In this document: positions 9,234 through 17,400 of the stretch, piece by piece
Layout: the number at the start of each line of letters is the position of its first letter
Position numbering within the stretch: the first letter of the stretch is position 1
Source of the DNA: Schlesneria paludicola DSM 18645
GTDB lineage: Bacteria; Planctomycetota; Planctomycetia; Planctomycetales; Planctomycetaceae
Length of the DNA stretch: 45,398 nt
Direction: 5' to 3'
Assembly (NCBI GenBank): GCA_945862235.1
Contig: CAMAYU010000028.1
Span: 1-45,398, forward strand
Program-made: the position numbers and the translations under genes
The notes under the pieces: generated by a model
Databases searched by the model: none
What the model was told of the DNA's origin: nothing
What the model saw: the letters and a program-made list of their open reading frames with translations, nothing else

Positions 9234-10394
9234 TCACCGGTCGTCGAAAGAGTTCACTCGTTCTTCGGGAGGGAGTTTCACGTTGGGAAAGCCGTTGGGC
9301 CGGAAGCGGATGATTCGCCCGGCGCGATAGCCTTCCAGCAGACGCGTAAATTGCACTCGCAATTGTAACCCACTACTGCCCGGCGGTGCGTCGGGGATAT
9401 CTTTGAAATCGAGCACGGGGCCATTCCTCGAATCGTGTTCCTGCCACCAGGATCGCAACGTCCATTCCGCCGCGGCAACCGATGCTCCTCCGCCCGGTTT
9501 GGCCTGCGCGCGGGCTGCGTCATACAGGGAGGGATCCATGCCGCCAAAGAGGGTCAACGTCACGATTCCCTTGCCACCCGGCTGATGTTCGACATGATCG
9601 ACCCAGCCGGCGAGCCAGCGCGTTCGCTGATGGCGGATGTGGATCTGACGTTGTCTCTCGCGGGCGACATCGCGGGCTTCCTGGTCGGTCCAAACGTCGG
9701 CCACGTGGAATTTTCCGTTCTTCCAATCGGGTGTCCAAGTCAGGTTGAGCTGCACGTTCTGGTCGGGTGACAGATCCTTGAGTTCACCAAACGCCCGCCC
9801 TTTCCACACGCGCGTGCTTGCATCAATCTCGAACGACTGTTCGCCTTTCAATCCCGCAGTGACTTGCTGACCATCGGAGCTGACTTTGAACGCTCCCTTG
9901 CTGGCATCAACGGCCTCAATCTTCCACGTCTGTCCCTGCCGTTCGTAGAAACTGAAATCATCTTCCAAGGTGAGGGCCTGTGTCTGTTTGGGGACGTACT
10001 TGGACGAATTCTTTTCCGGCGGTGGGAAATCGGTGATGCCCTCCACAGGCAAGAGGAACATTCCATGCAGCACGGTCCCAAGGGGAACATCCCGCAATTC
10101 CGCGGGCGCGCCGTGGTAACGCACCGTGCCATAAGGAAGCAGCGCGAAACGATGGCTGGGGGCGGAGTGATACCGACCATCGTCGTTGTCGCCGATCAAG
10201 CGAAGGGCACCACGGCGATTGACGTGATCGACCGACACGAGTTCGCCGGCGAGATAAACACCCGCACCAGTGGCCGGAAACTTGCCGGGCATCGGCACGA
10301 CATCGTTCTCGCCGGCGGACAGCCGTTGTGTGCCGATCAGCATGATCAGAGCAACCAGCTTGATGCCCGACAGTGTACATCGAGACGTCGTCAT
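9234..10394 (-). CDS. Secreted protein of unknown function (Hyp-B), paralogue of Hyp-A
   Basis: The product has 386 residues from the ATG at 10392-10394, which has an AAGG about 9 bases upstream and directly precedes a signal peptide (SGIKLVALIMLIGTQRLSAG). The upstream start at 10442 would add a non-signal leader. It aligns with Hyp-A over its whole length: PMPGKFPATGAGVYLAGELV, YHGAPAELRDVPLGTVLHGM, RVWKGRAFGELKDLSPDQNV, LTLFGGMDPSLYDAA and a C-terminal GSSGLQLRVQFTRLLEGYRA. No described domain is recognised. The gene sits between a DUF1592-type cytochrome upstream and a DUF1552 gene downstream, which makes it a probable third component of that module. Confidence 0.88.
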   Translation of the reverse strand: MTTSRCTLSGIKLVALIMLIGTQRLSAGENDVVPMPGKFPATGAGVYLAGELVSVDHVNRRGALRLIGDNDDGRYHSAPSHRFALLPYGTVRYHGAPAELRDVPLGTVLHGMFLLPVEGITDFPPPEKNSSKYVPKQTQALTLEDDFSFYERQGQTWKIEAVDASKGAFKVSSDGQQVTAGLKGEQSFEIDASTRVWKGRAFGELKDLSPDQNVQLNLTWTPDWKNGKFHVADVWTDQEARDVARERQRQIHIRHQRTRWLAGWVDHVEHQPGGKGIVTLTLFGGMDPSLYDAARAQAKPGGGASVAAAEWTLRSWWQEHDSRNGPVLDFKDIPDAPPGSSGLQLRVQFTRLLEGYRAGRIIRFRPNGFPNVKLPPEERVNSFDDR

Positions 10395-10450
10395 CACGAT
10401 TGACCTTTCGTTAACCGGAAGCAATCGGAGCGATTGCGTCACAACTTCAA

Positions 10451-12871
10451 TTACCGCTTTTGAAACAAGTCCGACAGGACCAGATTCTCGATGACATCGC
10501 GGAGCCGGTAACCGTCCTTCTTGCTCGCCTGGACGATCGCCTTGATCTGTCCGGCATCATCGATCGTCATCACGCGCCGTAGAGCGTAGGTTGCCAGTTG
10601 CTCGACGAACGACTCGGCGAAGCGATCGAGATCCTCGATCAACAGTTTGCGAAAGTCGTCTGATCCTTTGAACGCCCGGCCATCGGGCAACACTCCGCTG
10701 GCATCGACGGGAGGATTCGCACCACTTCCGCCCACCACCCGCTCCTCCGTCCGATAACCGCCGATCGCGTCGAAGCTGTCGAACGCGAAACCGAGCGGGT
10801 CGATCTTCTGGTGACAGGACGCACAGGTGGCATGCGTCGCGTGTGCCTCAAGCTGCATGCGGATCGTCGCCTTCGGCTTGTTGCTGGGAGTCGGTGCCAG
10901 CGGTTCGACATTCGGCGGAGGTGGCGGCGGGGTCCGACCAAAGATCGTTTCCGACACCCACACGCCTCGATGGACCGGCCGATGCCGAGTGCCATCCGAA
11001 GTCAGCGAGAGGATTGATGCCTGCGTGAGCAGACCACCCCGATGATTCTCGGGACGCAGCGTGACTTTCTGGAAGCCCGTTTGCGCGAGAGGCGGCAGGG
11101 TGTAATGAGTCGCCAACCGTGGATTGACCATCGTCCAGTCGGAGTCGAGAAACTCGCGCAACGAGAGATTCTGCGAGTAGACCTGCTGGAAGAACTCCAG
11201 CGTCTCCAGCGTCATGCTCTTCTCCAGCCATTTGTCATATTCGGGATAGAGGCCGGGATCGGGCGGGAACATGCCGACGCGGTGCAGTTGCAGCCACTGC
11301 CTAGGGAATGCCTCGGTGAATCGCCGACCCTTGGAATCAGTCAGCATGCGGGCGACTTGACCACGCAGTACATCGGGTTTGGCGAGTGTGCCGGATTGAG
11401 CCGCTGCCACCAACTCGTCGTCGGGCATCGAACTCCAGAGAAAGTACGACAGCCTGGAGGCGAGTTCCCAATCGTTGACCGTGGTGCGTTTTTCGTGAGC
11501 GGACCCTTCTTCGAGGTAATAGAAGTTCTTCGAAGTCAGGATGGCGACGAGGCCGGCGCGATAAGCTGGGCCGAGTGTTTCGCCCGCCTTCAGTTCGCTC
11601 TCCACGATCGTGACGTAGCGCTCGGCTTCCGCATCGATCGCGGGGCGTCGCCAGGCACGCGTGGCGAACTGTTTCAGGCGGGCTTGGATCTCGCTCGGAT
11701 CGAACTCCGTCGCAGCGGGATTCACCGGGAAGACGCCGTCTCGTTTCTTTTGATCCGCCTCCGTGACGATCGGGCCTTCCCACTCAATCCAGTCGACCAG
11801 CAACATCGGATAGAGCGGCTCGCCGGCATCGGTGAAAAGCATGTAGCCGGTCGGGTTGATCCAGCGTGAGTCGCGGGAACTGGTGAAGAGGCTGCCGCCG
11901 CCATGAGTCACATTGGCGGTGTGATCGCCTTCGCCCTCTTGGAGAAACGCACCGGCCACCTCGTTGACCAACTGGAATCCGCCCGGCGACAAGCCGGATT
12001 CAAACTCAACAACGATCGGCTTGTCTTCCGGGGCCAGAATGTCCTGATCGAAGATGGACTTTTTCAACTGTTGATTCCAGATCGACAGATGCGGCGCCGG
12101 ACCCTGCGGCGGTGCCATGCCACTCAACTGGATGCGGACCCGATAGTTTCCCGGCTGCGAGATATTCATCAGATGCTCGCGGCGTCCGGGAAACAGCCGC
12201 CAGCGCACGTTCCCGGTGATCTTGTGCTCCGCCATCCATTGCTCACGCCCCTGGCCGGCCTCGCGCCGAACGGTTGTGGACTTCGATTGCTGTGCGGGGA
12301 ATGCAAGATCGAGCACCGTTTCGGCCGCACGGAAGTAACGGTCGACATGCGACGGCGAAAGCGACAGCAACGAGCCGATGCGATCGAAGCCATGCCAACG
12401 CGGGTCTTCGTTGAACAGCCCCGGCTGGTGGACGTCGAGGTAGACGCCGAGCAGATCGTGGACCGTGTGGCCATATTCCTCGCGGCTGAGTCGGTAATGC
12501 GAGACCGGACCGCGCTGGGCCATCCGCGCCGATTCGCCTTCTCTGATTCGCGTCGATAGCCAATCGACGACCCTGCCCAGTTCGTCGGCCTTCGGCTGCG
12601 GTTCCTCTTTCGGCGGCATCTCGCCCGAGTTCATCCGAAACACCACCTCGCCCCAACGCTGTGCCGCGGCTTGATCGACAAACTCGCGCGGCAGCGTATC
12701 GAGCCGGAACTTCCCTTCCTGCTTCTGCGCATCATGACAACGCAGGCAGTACGTCTTGAAAAACGGTTGAACCTGTTGATCGAATCCAACAGGCTCCGCG
12801 GCAAAGCACTTGCCCGCGAACACGGAGAGGACTGTCGTCAACAGGGCGAGGAATATCGTCTGCCGTTTCAT
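10451..12871 (-). CDS. DUF1592/DUF1588-type planctomycete cytochrome c protein, copy C
   Basis: The product has 806 residues from the ATG at 12869-12871, directly before a signal peptide (MKRQTIFLALLTTVLSVFAG). The longer frame to 12964 would overlap the upstream LRR gene and lacks a leader-like sequence. The domain order is PSCyt1 heme motif (C42-L-R-C45-H46), DUF1587 (SHYRLSREEYGHTVHDLLGV), DUF1595/DUF1592 (SRLSYFLWSSMPDDELVAAA), DUF1588 (FGRTPPPPPPNVEPLAPTPS, CASCHQKIDPLGFAFDSFDA), and DUF1585 at the C-terminus (KKDGYRLRDVIENLVLSDLF). It is strikingly similar to copy A and gives an idea of what that truncated gene lacks. It begins 43 bp after the LRR gene stop and is followed by Hyp-B after 56 bp. 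Confidence 0.95.
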   Translation of the reverse strand: MKRQTIFLALLTTVLSVFAGKCFAAEPVGFDQQVQPFFKTYCLRCHDAQKQEGKFRLDTLPREFVDQAAAQRWGEVVFRMNSGEMPPKEEPQPKADELGRVVDWLSTRIREGESARMAQRGPVSHYRLSREEYGHTVHDLLGVYLDVHQPGLFNEDPRWHGFDRIGSLLSLSPSHVDRYFRAAETVLDLAFPAQQSKSTTVRREAGQGREQWMAEHKITGNVRWRLFPGRREHLMNISQPGNYRVRIQLSGMAPPQGPAPHLSIWNQQLKKSIFDQDILAPEDKPIVVEFESGLSPGGFQLVNEVAGAFLQEGEGDHTANVTHGGGSLFTSSRDSRWINPTGYMLFTDAGEPLYPMLLVDWIEWEGPIVTEADQKKRDGVFPVNPAATEFDPSEIQARLKQFATRAWRRPAIDAEAERYVTIVESELKAGETLGPAYRAGLVAILTSKNFYYLEEGSAHEKRTTVNDWELASRLSYFLWSSMPDDELVAAAQSGTLAKPDVLRGQVARMLTDSKGRRFTEAFPRQWLQLHRVGMFPPDPGLYPEYDKWLEKSMTLETLEFFQQVYSQNLSLREFLDSDWTMVNPRLATHYTLPPLAQTGFQKVTLRPENHRGGLLTQASILSLTSDGTRHRPVHRGVWVSETIFGRTPPPPPPNVEPLAPTPSNKPKATIRMQLEAHATHATCASCHQKIDPLGFAFDSFDAIGGYRTEERVVGGSGANPPVDASGVLPDGRAFKGSDDFRKLLIEDLDRFAESFVEQLATYALRRVMTIDDAGQIKAIVQASKKDGYRLRDVIENLVLSDLFQKR

Positions 12872-12914
12872 CCCGAACTCTTCTCCGTAAACATCGTTTG
12901 CCATAGCGGAACAG

Positions 12915-14801
12915 TCATTGTGATTGAATGACCAACTCAGGGCGAGCCTTGCGAAGCTGTTCAACGCCGGCAGGAGTGACGTTTCTCAGGCCGCTCAGCG
13001 ACAGCTTCTTCAGCGACTTCGAAGAAGCCAGCGACTGGAGTCCCGCGTCCGTGATTTGAGCACTGCCGAGTTTGAGTTCTTCCAGCTTCGGCATCTGGGC
13101 CACCAGCGGCATCGAATCGTCATTGACCGTGGGAGCGTGGGAAACATCGAGTCGGCGCAGTGTGGCAATCTTGGCCGCGTGGGCCAGGCCGACGGGCGTG
13201 GCTTGATTGTCGAGCAACGCAAGGTCTTCGAGTGGTAACTTCGTCAACGCGGCGACCGCTTCGCCGGTGCTCGCGTTGTTCGCGCTGCCGATGCCGCAGC
13301 GTTTCAGTTGCGTCAGGGCCGCCAGGTGGGCGGCTCCCGCGTCGGTGAACCGCGTATGGGCGAACCACAACCGGTCAGAAATCGGGACTTGTGTGATCGC
13401 CTGTAACCCGGCGTCGTTGAGCGGCGTGAAATGAAAGTTGACGCTCTCCAGTTTGCGAAGAGCCTTCAGATGCCTGAAGCCGGTGCCGGTACACTGCGTT
13501 GACGCCAGACCGAGCGACCGCAATTCCGTCAGTCCCGCGAGATGCCTCAGCGCGTCATCGGTCACGGGAGTCAAAGTCAGGTTGAGTTCACGTAGTCCGG
13601 TCAGTGCGGCGATGTGCTGCAAGCCTTCGCCTTGAATGGCACAGTTCGCCAGATCGAGTCTTCGCAGAGTCGCAAGGCTCGTGAGCCGCTTGAGCCACTC
13701 GTCGGTGACCCGCTCGTTGCGTCCGCCTTTGCCCTTGAGTGGATTGTTGCCGTTGTACAGATCGATCGCGGCGGGTACGTCGAAGATCTCAGTGCCAACG
13801 TCGCCCGTCGCCAGATAAAGCCACTGCGGGCCGCCCGGCGTGCAGACCAGCTTCCCGCCGATGTCTTTGATCTCTGCCTCCAACGCGAGCGTGCTGCGCC
13901 GCACCTTCGCCGCCCGTTCAATCTCCGGCAGCAGGGCGACAAGTTTGCCTTGCAGGTTCTGGTCGGACACCTTTGCAATGAGGGTCCCACGGTCCACCGT
14001 TTCTTCGATCGAGAGGATCTGCGTCAGCAACGCTGTGTCCGCAGAAGTTGTCGTCAATTGAGCCAGTACGCCGTCCAGATACTGCTTGACCATGGGGTCG
14101 AGTTTGTCGAACCCGTCCGCGGAGAACGCCTGTCCCAGCGCACGCCGCACCGCGTTGTGCGCCAGATACCTGCCGTGGCTGAGAGTCAGATGAATGTCGT
14201 CGCGATAGAGGTCTTCGAGTCGTTCGATGGGAGCCTGCTTCGCGGCGATGTCTTCGGCGATCTTCGCCAGCAGGTTCTGCGCGAGCGTCTGACGAATCTC
14301 ACGCTCCGGATGCAGCCGGCGCAACTCGGCAACGAGCGCGCGAAAATAGACCGGACTGTGCGTCATTTGCTCCGGCGGTGCGTAGCTCGCGAATTCTTCC
14401 GCCCGTTTCGCATGCCAGGCCCAGCCCGAATGAATGACGAAGACCGCTTTGGGTTGCAGCGTCATCCACCCCGAAATCGTTTCGACATCCTGCGTCAGCG
14501 TCGATCCGTAGTGGGGCTGCACGGAGACGACGTCGTATTGCTTGTCTCGCAGTGCCATCGGCCAACGCGTCGATTCTTTCACGCACGGCTTGTCAGGATG
14601 AGCATGGATGTACGGCAGGTTGACTCCACAATCGACGTGCCACTGCACATCGCCTGACAACCGCGGCGGTACGGTGTCCCAAGTCAGCGAATTGCCGATC
14701 AAGTAATAACGGGTTGACGTCGGCTCTTGTGCGAGGCCCTCGGCTCTCGCCGCGGCAGTGAGCATGGCACCCAAGAGCAAACGTGTGAGCCATCGCGTCA
14801 T
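12915..14801 (-). CDS. Secreted SGNH-hydrolase-like protein with C-terminal leucine-rich repeats
   Basis: The product has 628 residues from the ATG at 14799-14801, which precedes a signal peptide (MTRWLTRLLLGAMLTAAARA). The track-length frame to 15092 adds 97 residues without leader character and is not used. Residues 31-220 look like an SGNH/GDSL esterase: block I around G36-N37-S38 (YYLIGNSLT), a middle block (VVSVQPHYGSTL), and a late D201-x-x-H204 (RDDIHLTLSHGRYLA) that would complete the catalytic set. From about residue 350 a leucine-rich-repeat domain follows, with repeats such as LRELNLTLTPVTDDALRHLA and LEELKLGSAQITDAGLQSLA. The gene heads the minus-strand cluster. It is an exported esterase or deacylase candidate whose LRR could bind a partner or substrate; both roles are inferred. 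Confidence 0.85.
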   Translation of the reverse strand: MTRWLTRLLLGAMLTAAARAEGLAQEPTSTRYYLIGNSLTWDTVPPRLSGDVQWHVDCGVNLPYIHAHPDKPCVKESTRWPMALRDKQYDVVSVQPHYGSTLTQDVETISGWMTLQPKAVFVIHSGWAWHAKRAEEFASYAPPEQMTHSPVYFRALVAELRRLHPEREIRQTLAQNLLAKIAEDIAAKQAPIERLEDLYRDDIHLTLSHGRYLAHNAVRRALGQAFSADGFDKLDPMVKQYLDGVLAQLTTTSADTALLTQILSIEETVDRGTLIAKVSDQNLQGKLVALLPEIERAAKVRRSTLALEAEIKDIGGKLVCTPGGPQWLYLATGDVGTEIFDVPAAIDLYNGNNPLKGKGGRNERVTDEWLKRLTSLATLRRLDLANCAIQGEGLQHIAALTGLRELNLTLTPVTDDALRHLAGLTELRSLGLASTQCTGTGFRHLKALRKLESVNFHFTPLNDAGLQAITQVPISDRLWFAHTRFTDAGAAHLAALTQLKRCGIGSANNASTGEAVAALTKLPLEDLALLDNQATPVGLAHAAKIATLRRLDVSHAPTVNDDSMPLVAQMPKLEELKLGSAQITDAGLQSLASSKSLKKLSLSGLRNVTPAGVEQLRKARPELVIQSQ

Positions 14802-15502
14802 GGTGCTTCTTCTGTATGAGGGATGAGAGGGTTGGGCATCGGAGTTTGGACACACTCGCTTGCGCATCTTGCTTGTCTGTCGGGAAACATTCAACGGCCG
14901 CTCCCCCAAATGGACAACCGCCATTTCTCCGGCGAGCAAGAGCGGATTGAAGTGAGCCACCTCGCTGTGAGCGGTGTTGACGAGGTCATTCAGCGGCATG
15001 GATGGCTTGGTCAGTGGCTGTGAGGAAGTTGTTACAGCTCGGCGAGAAGCATGGTGAGAATCGTCGGGACTTGGCTGGCAGCGATCTGGCACAGGGCGGC
15101 GGAAAGATCAGGGAGCGGAGCTGACGTGCCGTCGAGAGTGGCGAGGGCCTCTTCTTCGGCCGGTCCGAGGGGCCGGTCCGCGAAGTCCGTTTGGGCGTAA
15201 GCGATGGTGTGGGCTCGCGACCGCCGACCGCCGTCGGTCCGCAGCGCCATTCTGCCCATCGTTCCACCCTCACGAGTGTCCCCCACGGGAACGGAATAAC
15301 TACTTTGAAGCAGGAGAATTTGCGCAGACCGACCGGAAACGAAACGTCAGTCGTACGGACGGACCTCTCTCGACACAAGAAGAATTCACTCTCGCGAGCA
15401 ACGCCTCGCAACTCAACCAAGCACGTCGATTCCAATGCGAGCCTTGGTGGCTAGAATCCGCCGCCACATCGAACGACACATTCGCTCCCAACTAGAACAG
15501 CC
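14802..15502. other. 700-bp intergenic region, divergent promoters expected
   Basis: This stretch separates the minus-strand cluster from the plus-strand prenyltransferase gene, so it should hold both promoters. I see no RNA gene. A GC-rich dyad (GGCCGGTCC, 15159-15179 area) and one weak ORF (listed separately) are the only structures noticed. Confidence 0.4.
15032..15286 (-). CDS. Possible small ORF or gene remnant (84 aa)
   Basis: The frame ends in a well-formed helical-looking stretch (PLPDLSAALCQIAASQVPTI and on) with GC-rich third positions, so it may be translated or be the tail of a decayed gene. The N-terminal part is arginine-rich and less convincing, and no ribosome-binding site stands out. 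I recognise no family. It lies in the 700-bp gap upstream of the SGNH/LRR gene. Fortuitous ORF is a fair alternative. Confidence 0.2.
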   Translation of the reverse strand: MGDTREGGTMGRMALRTDGGRRSRAHTIAYAQTDFADRPLGPAEEEALATLDGTSAPLPDLSAALCQIAASQVPTILTMLLAEL

Positions 15503-16372
15503 ATGCTCCAACGACTTCGCCATCTGCTCGAACTGATCCGCTTCAGCCACACGGTCTTCGCGCTGCCGTTTGCCTTGCTGTCGGCGGCCTTGGCGTGGAA
15601 TCAGCCTGGCAGTCCGTTCGATGGCTGGCAACTGCTCGGCATCGTGTTGTGCATGGTCTGTGCGAGATCAGCGGCGATGGCCTTTAATCGTGTTGTTGAT
15701 CGGCGCTTCGATGGAGATAACCCGCGCACGGCGAAGCGGCACATTCCAGCGGGACTGCTCGGCCTGACAACAGTCATCGCGTTCACTGTGATCTGCTCGG
15801 CAGGCTTCATCGCGGCGACGCTTCTCTTCCTACCAAACCGCTGGCCGGTGATTCTTTCCGTCCCCGTGTTGCTCTTCCTGCTCGGATATTCGTATGCGAA
15901 GCGGTTCACCGTCTGGTGTCACTACTGGTTGTCGGCCGCGCTCATGATGTCGCCGCTGGCCGCGTGGATCGCCATTCGAGGTGAAGTTGCCGTCACTCCC
16001 GCTCTCCTCTCGGCCGTCATCTTCTTCTGGGTCGGCGGCTTCGACATGCTCTACGCCTGCCAAGACGCCGACTTCGACCGAGGCAAGCAACTCTTCAGCG
16101 TGCCGTCTCACTGGGGCATCCCCTTCGCGCTGAGATTGGCTCTCTTCAGCCACCTCTGCACGATCGCCGCCCTCTTTGCGCTGTGGCACTTCGCGGGACT
16201 CGGCACCGTCTTCTTGACGGGGATCGTGGCCGTGTCGGCTTTGCTCCTCTACGAACACTCACTCGTCCGCCCCAACGACCTGAGCCGCGTGAACGTCGCC
16301 TTCTTTAACGTGAACGCGATCATCAGCGTCGGCCTGTTCGCTGTCGGGCTGGTCGATCTGTGGTGGCGGTGA
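15503..16372 (+). CDS. mqnP: UbiA-family polyprenyltransferase (MqnP-like, menaquinone synthesis)
   Basis: This 289-residue integral membrane protein has about eight to nine hydrophobic helices. Both UbiA signature motifs are present: N62-x-x-x-D66-x-x-x-D70 (FNRVVDRRFD) and D181-x-x-Y-x-x-x-D188-x-x-x-D192 (DMLYACQDADFD), which bind the Mg-pyrophosphate of the prenyl donor. The opening LLELIRFSHTVFALPFALLS is typical of the '4-hydroxybenzoate polyprenyltransferase-like' group assigned to the futalosine route of menaquinone synthesis. That assignment is by family knowledge; a true UbiA acting on 4-hydroxybenzoate cannot be excluded. It would prenylate an aromatic acid at the cytoplasmic membrane. 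The ADP-ribosylglycohydrolase gene begins 47 bp downstream on the same strand. Confidence 0.88.
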   Translation: MLQRLRHLLELIRFSHTVFALPFALLSAALAWNQPGSPFDGWQLLGIVLCMVCARSAAMAFNRVVDRRFDGDNPRTAKRHIPAGLLGLTTVIAFTVICSAGFIAATLLFLPNRWPVILSVPVLLFLLGYSYAKRFTVWCHYWLSAALMMSPLAAWIAIRGEVAVTPALLSAVIFFWVGGFDMLYACQDADFDRGKQLFSVPSHWGIPFALRLALFSHLCTIAALFALWHFAGLGTVFLTGIVAVSALLLYEHSLVRPNDLSRVNVAFFNVNAIISVGLFAVGLVDLWWR

Positions 16373-16419
16373 GAGACACACCATTTTCAGCGTCTGCCCC
16401 GCTTCCAGTGGAAACGTTC

Positions 16420-17367
16420 ATGGCTTCCTTGACGACGACGCTTGCTGAACGCTTTAGCGGCTGCTTCCTCGGAGAAGCGATTGGCGACGCTGTTGGCAGT
16501 CCCATGGAAGGCGTTCCAGCAGACATGATCTATTCGGCTTGGGGATCAGTTGCAGACATCTTCAACACACCGGATCAGACTAAGCTGTCGTATACCGACG
16601 ACACGCAAATGATGATCGGCGTTGCGGAGGCGTTGCTGGAAGTTGACAGTCTTGAAGAAGAAGTGCTGATACGAAAGTTTGCGACTAACTTTGACCTTCA
16701 GCGTCGATACGGTTTGGGGACGATTCAAATTCTCGATGCGGTGCGTTGTGGTGGTGACTGGCGATTTCTGGCTCAGTCACTGTTTCCCGGTGGGTCCTTT
16801 GGCAATGGCGCAGCAATGCGCGTTGCTCCAGTCGGATTGATGTTTCACGATGACCTCGATCGCGTGTGGAATGAGGCGCGGCTCTCGGCATTGCCGACAC
16901 ATCGACATCCGCTTGGAATCGAAGGTGCTCAACTGCTTGCGATAGCAATCGCTCTACTGGCGAGAGACGCGATCTTCAATCAGGACCGTTTCTATGCCGA
17001 ACTGCGATCCCGCGTGACGCTGGATGAATATCGATGGCTCATCGATTCCGCTGGCAGCTTGGAGCCGGATGACACCGTCAGCTTTCTCGGTAATGGAATC
17101 GAGGCTCATCGTTCAGTCGTGACCTCGATTGCTTGCTTCGCTTTAAGCCCGAGAAGCTACAAGGAAGCGGTCGGTCGCGCGATTTGTCTTGGTGGCGATA
17201 CAGACACACTTGGTGCGATGACAGGTGCGTTAAGCGGAACACACCTTGGCATCAATGGTGTACCGCGTGAATTGCTCAGCCGCCTTGAAGACGGCGAGTG
17301 GGGATTTCGTGCAATTCAAGCCCTCGCTATGCGTCTGTTTGAAACTCGAAGCCAACGCATTGCCTGA
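16420..17367 (+). CDS. ADP-ribosylglycohydrolase family protein
   Basis: The product has 315 residues from the ATG at 16420; a GTG at 16360 would overlap the prenyltransferase gene and is less likely. The two metal-binding motifs of the ARH/DraG fold are present: T59-D-D-T62 (SYTDDTQMM) near the N-terminus and GGDTDTLGAMTGALSGTHLG at 258-277, together with an N-terminal GEAIGDAVGSPMEG loop. The family removes ADP-ribose from proteins (arginine or serine) or from small molecules, using two Mg ions; the substrate here is not predictable. The length is normal for the family. It is cytoplasmic, with no signal sequence. Its stop converges with the stop of the sugar dehydrogenase gene 33 bp away. 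Confidence 0.92.
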   Translation: MASLTTTLAERFSGCFLGEAIGDAVGSPMEGVPADMIYSAWGSVADIFNTPDQTKLSYTDDTQMMIGVAEALLEVDSLEEEVLIRKFATNFDLQRRYGLGTIQILDAVRCGGDWRFLAQSLFPGGSFGNGAAMRVAPVGLMFHDDLDRVWNEARLSALPTHRHPLGIEGAQLLAIAIALLARDAIFNQDRFYAELRSRVTLDEYRWLIDSAGSLEPDDTVSFLGNGIEAHRSVVTSIACFALSPRSYKEAVGRAICLGGDTDTLGAMTGALSGTHLGINGVPRELLSRLEDGEWGFRAIQALAMRLFETRSQRIA

Positions 17368-17400
17368 CCTTGAATATTTTGGGTCAAGGTGGAGCAAGGT

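Noticed and set aside
13614-14657. 347-codon plus-strand ORF opposite the SGNH/LRR gene
   Set aside because: Shadow of a clear LRR-coding frame, no family resemblance.
14986-15435. 149-codon minus-strand ORF in the 700-bp gap
   Set aside because: Arginine/proline-rich without domain or ribosome-binding site; competes with a slightly better but still weak frame at 15032-15286.
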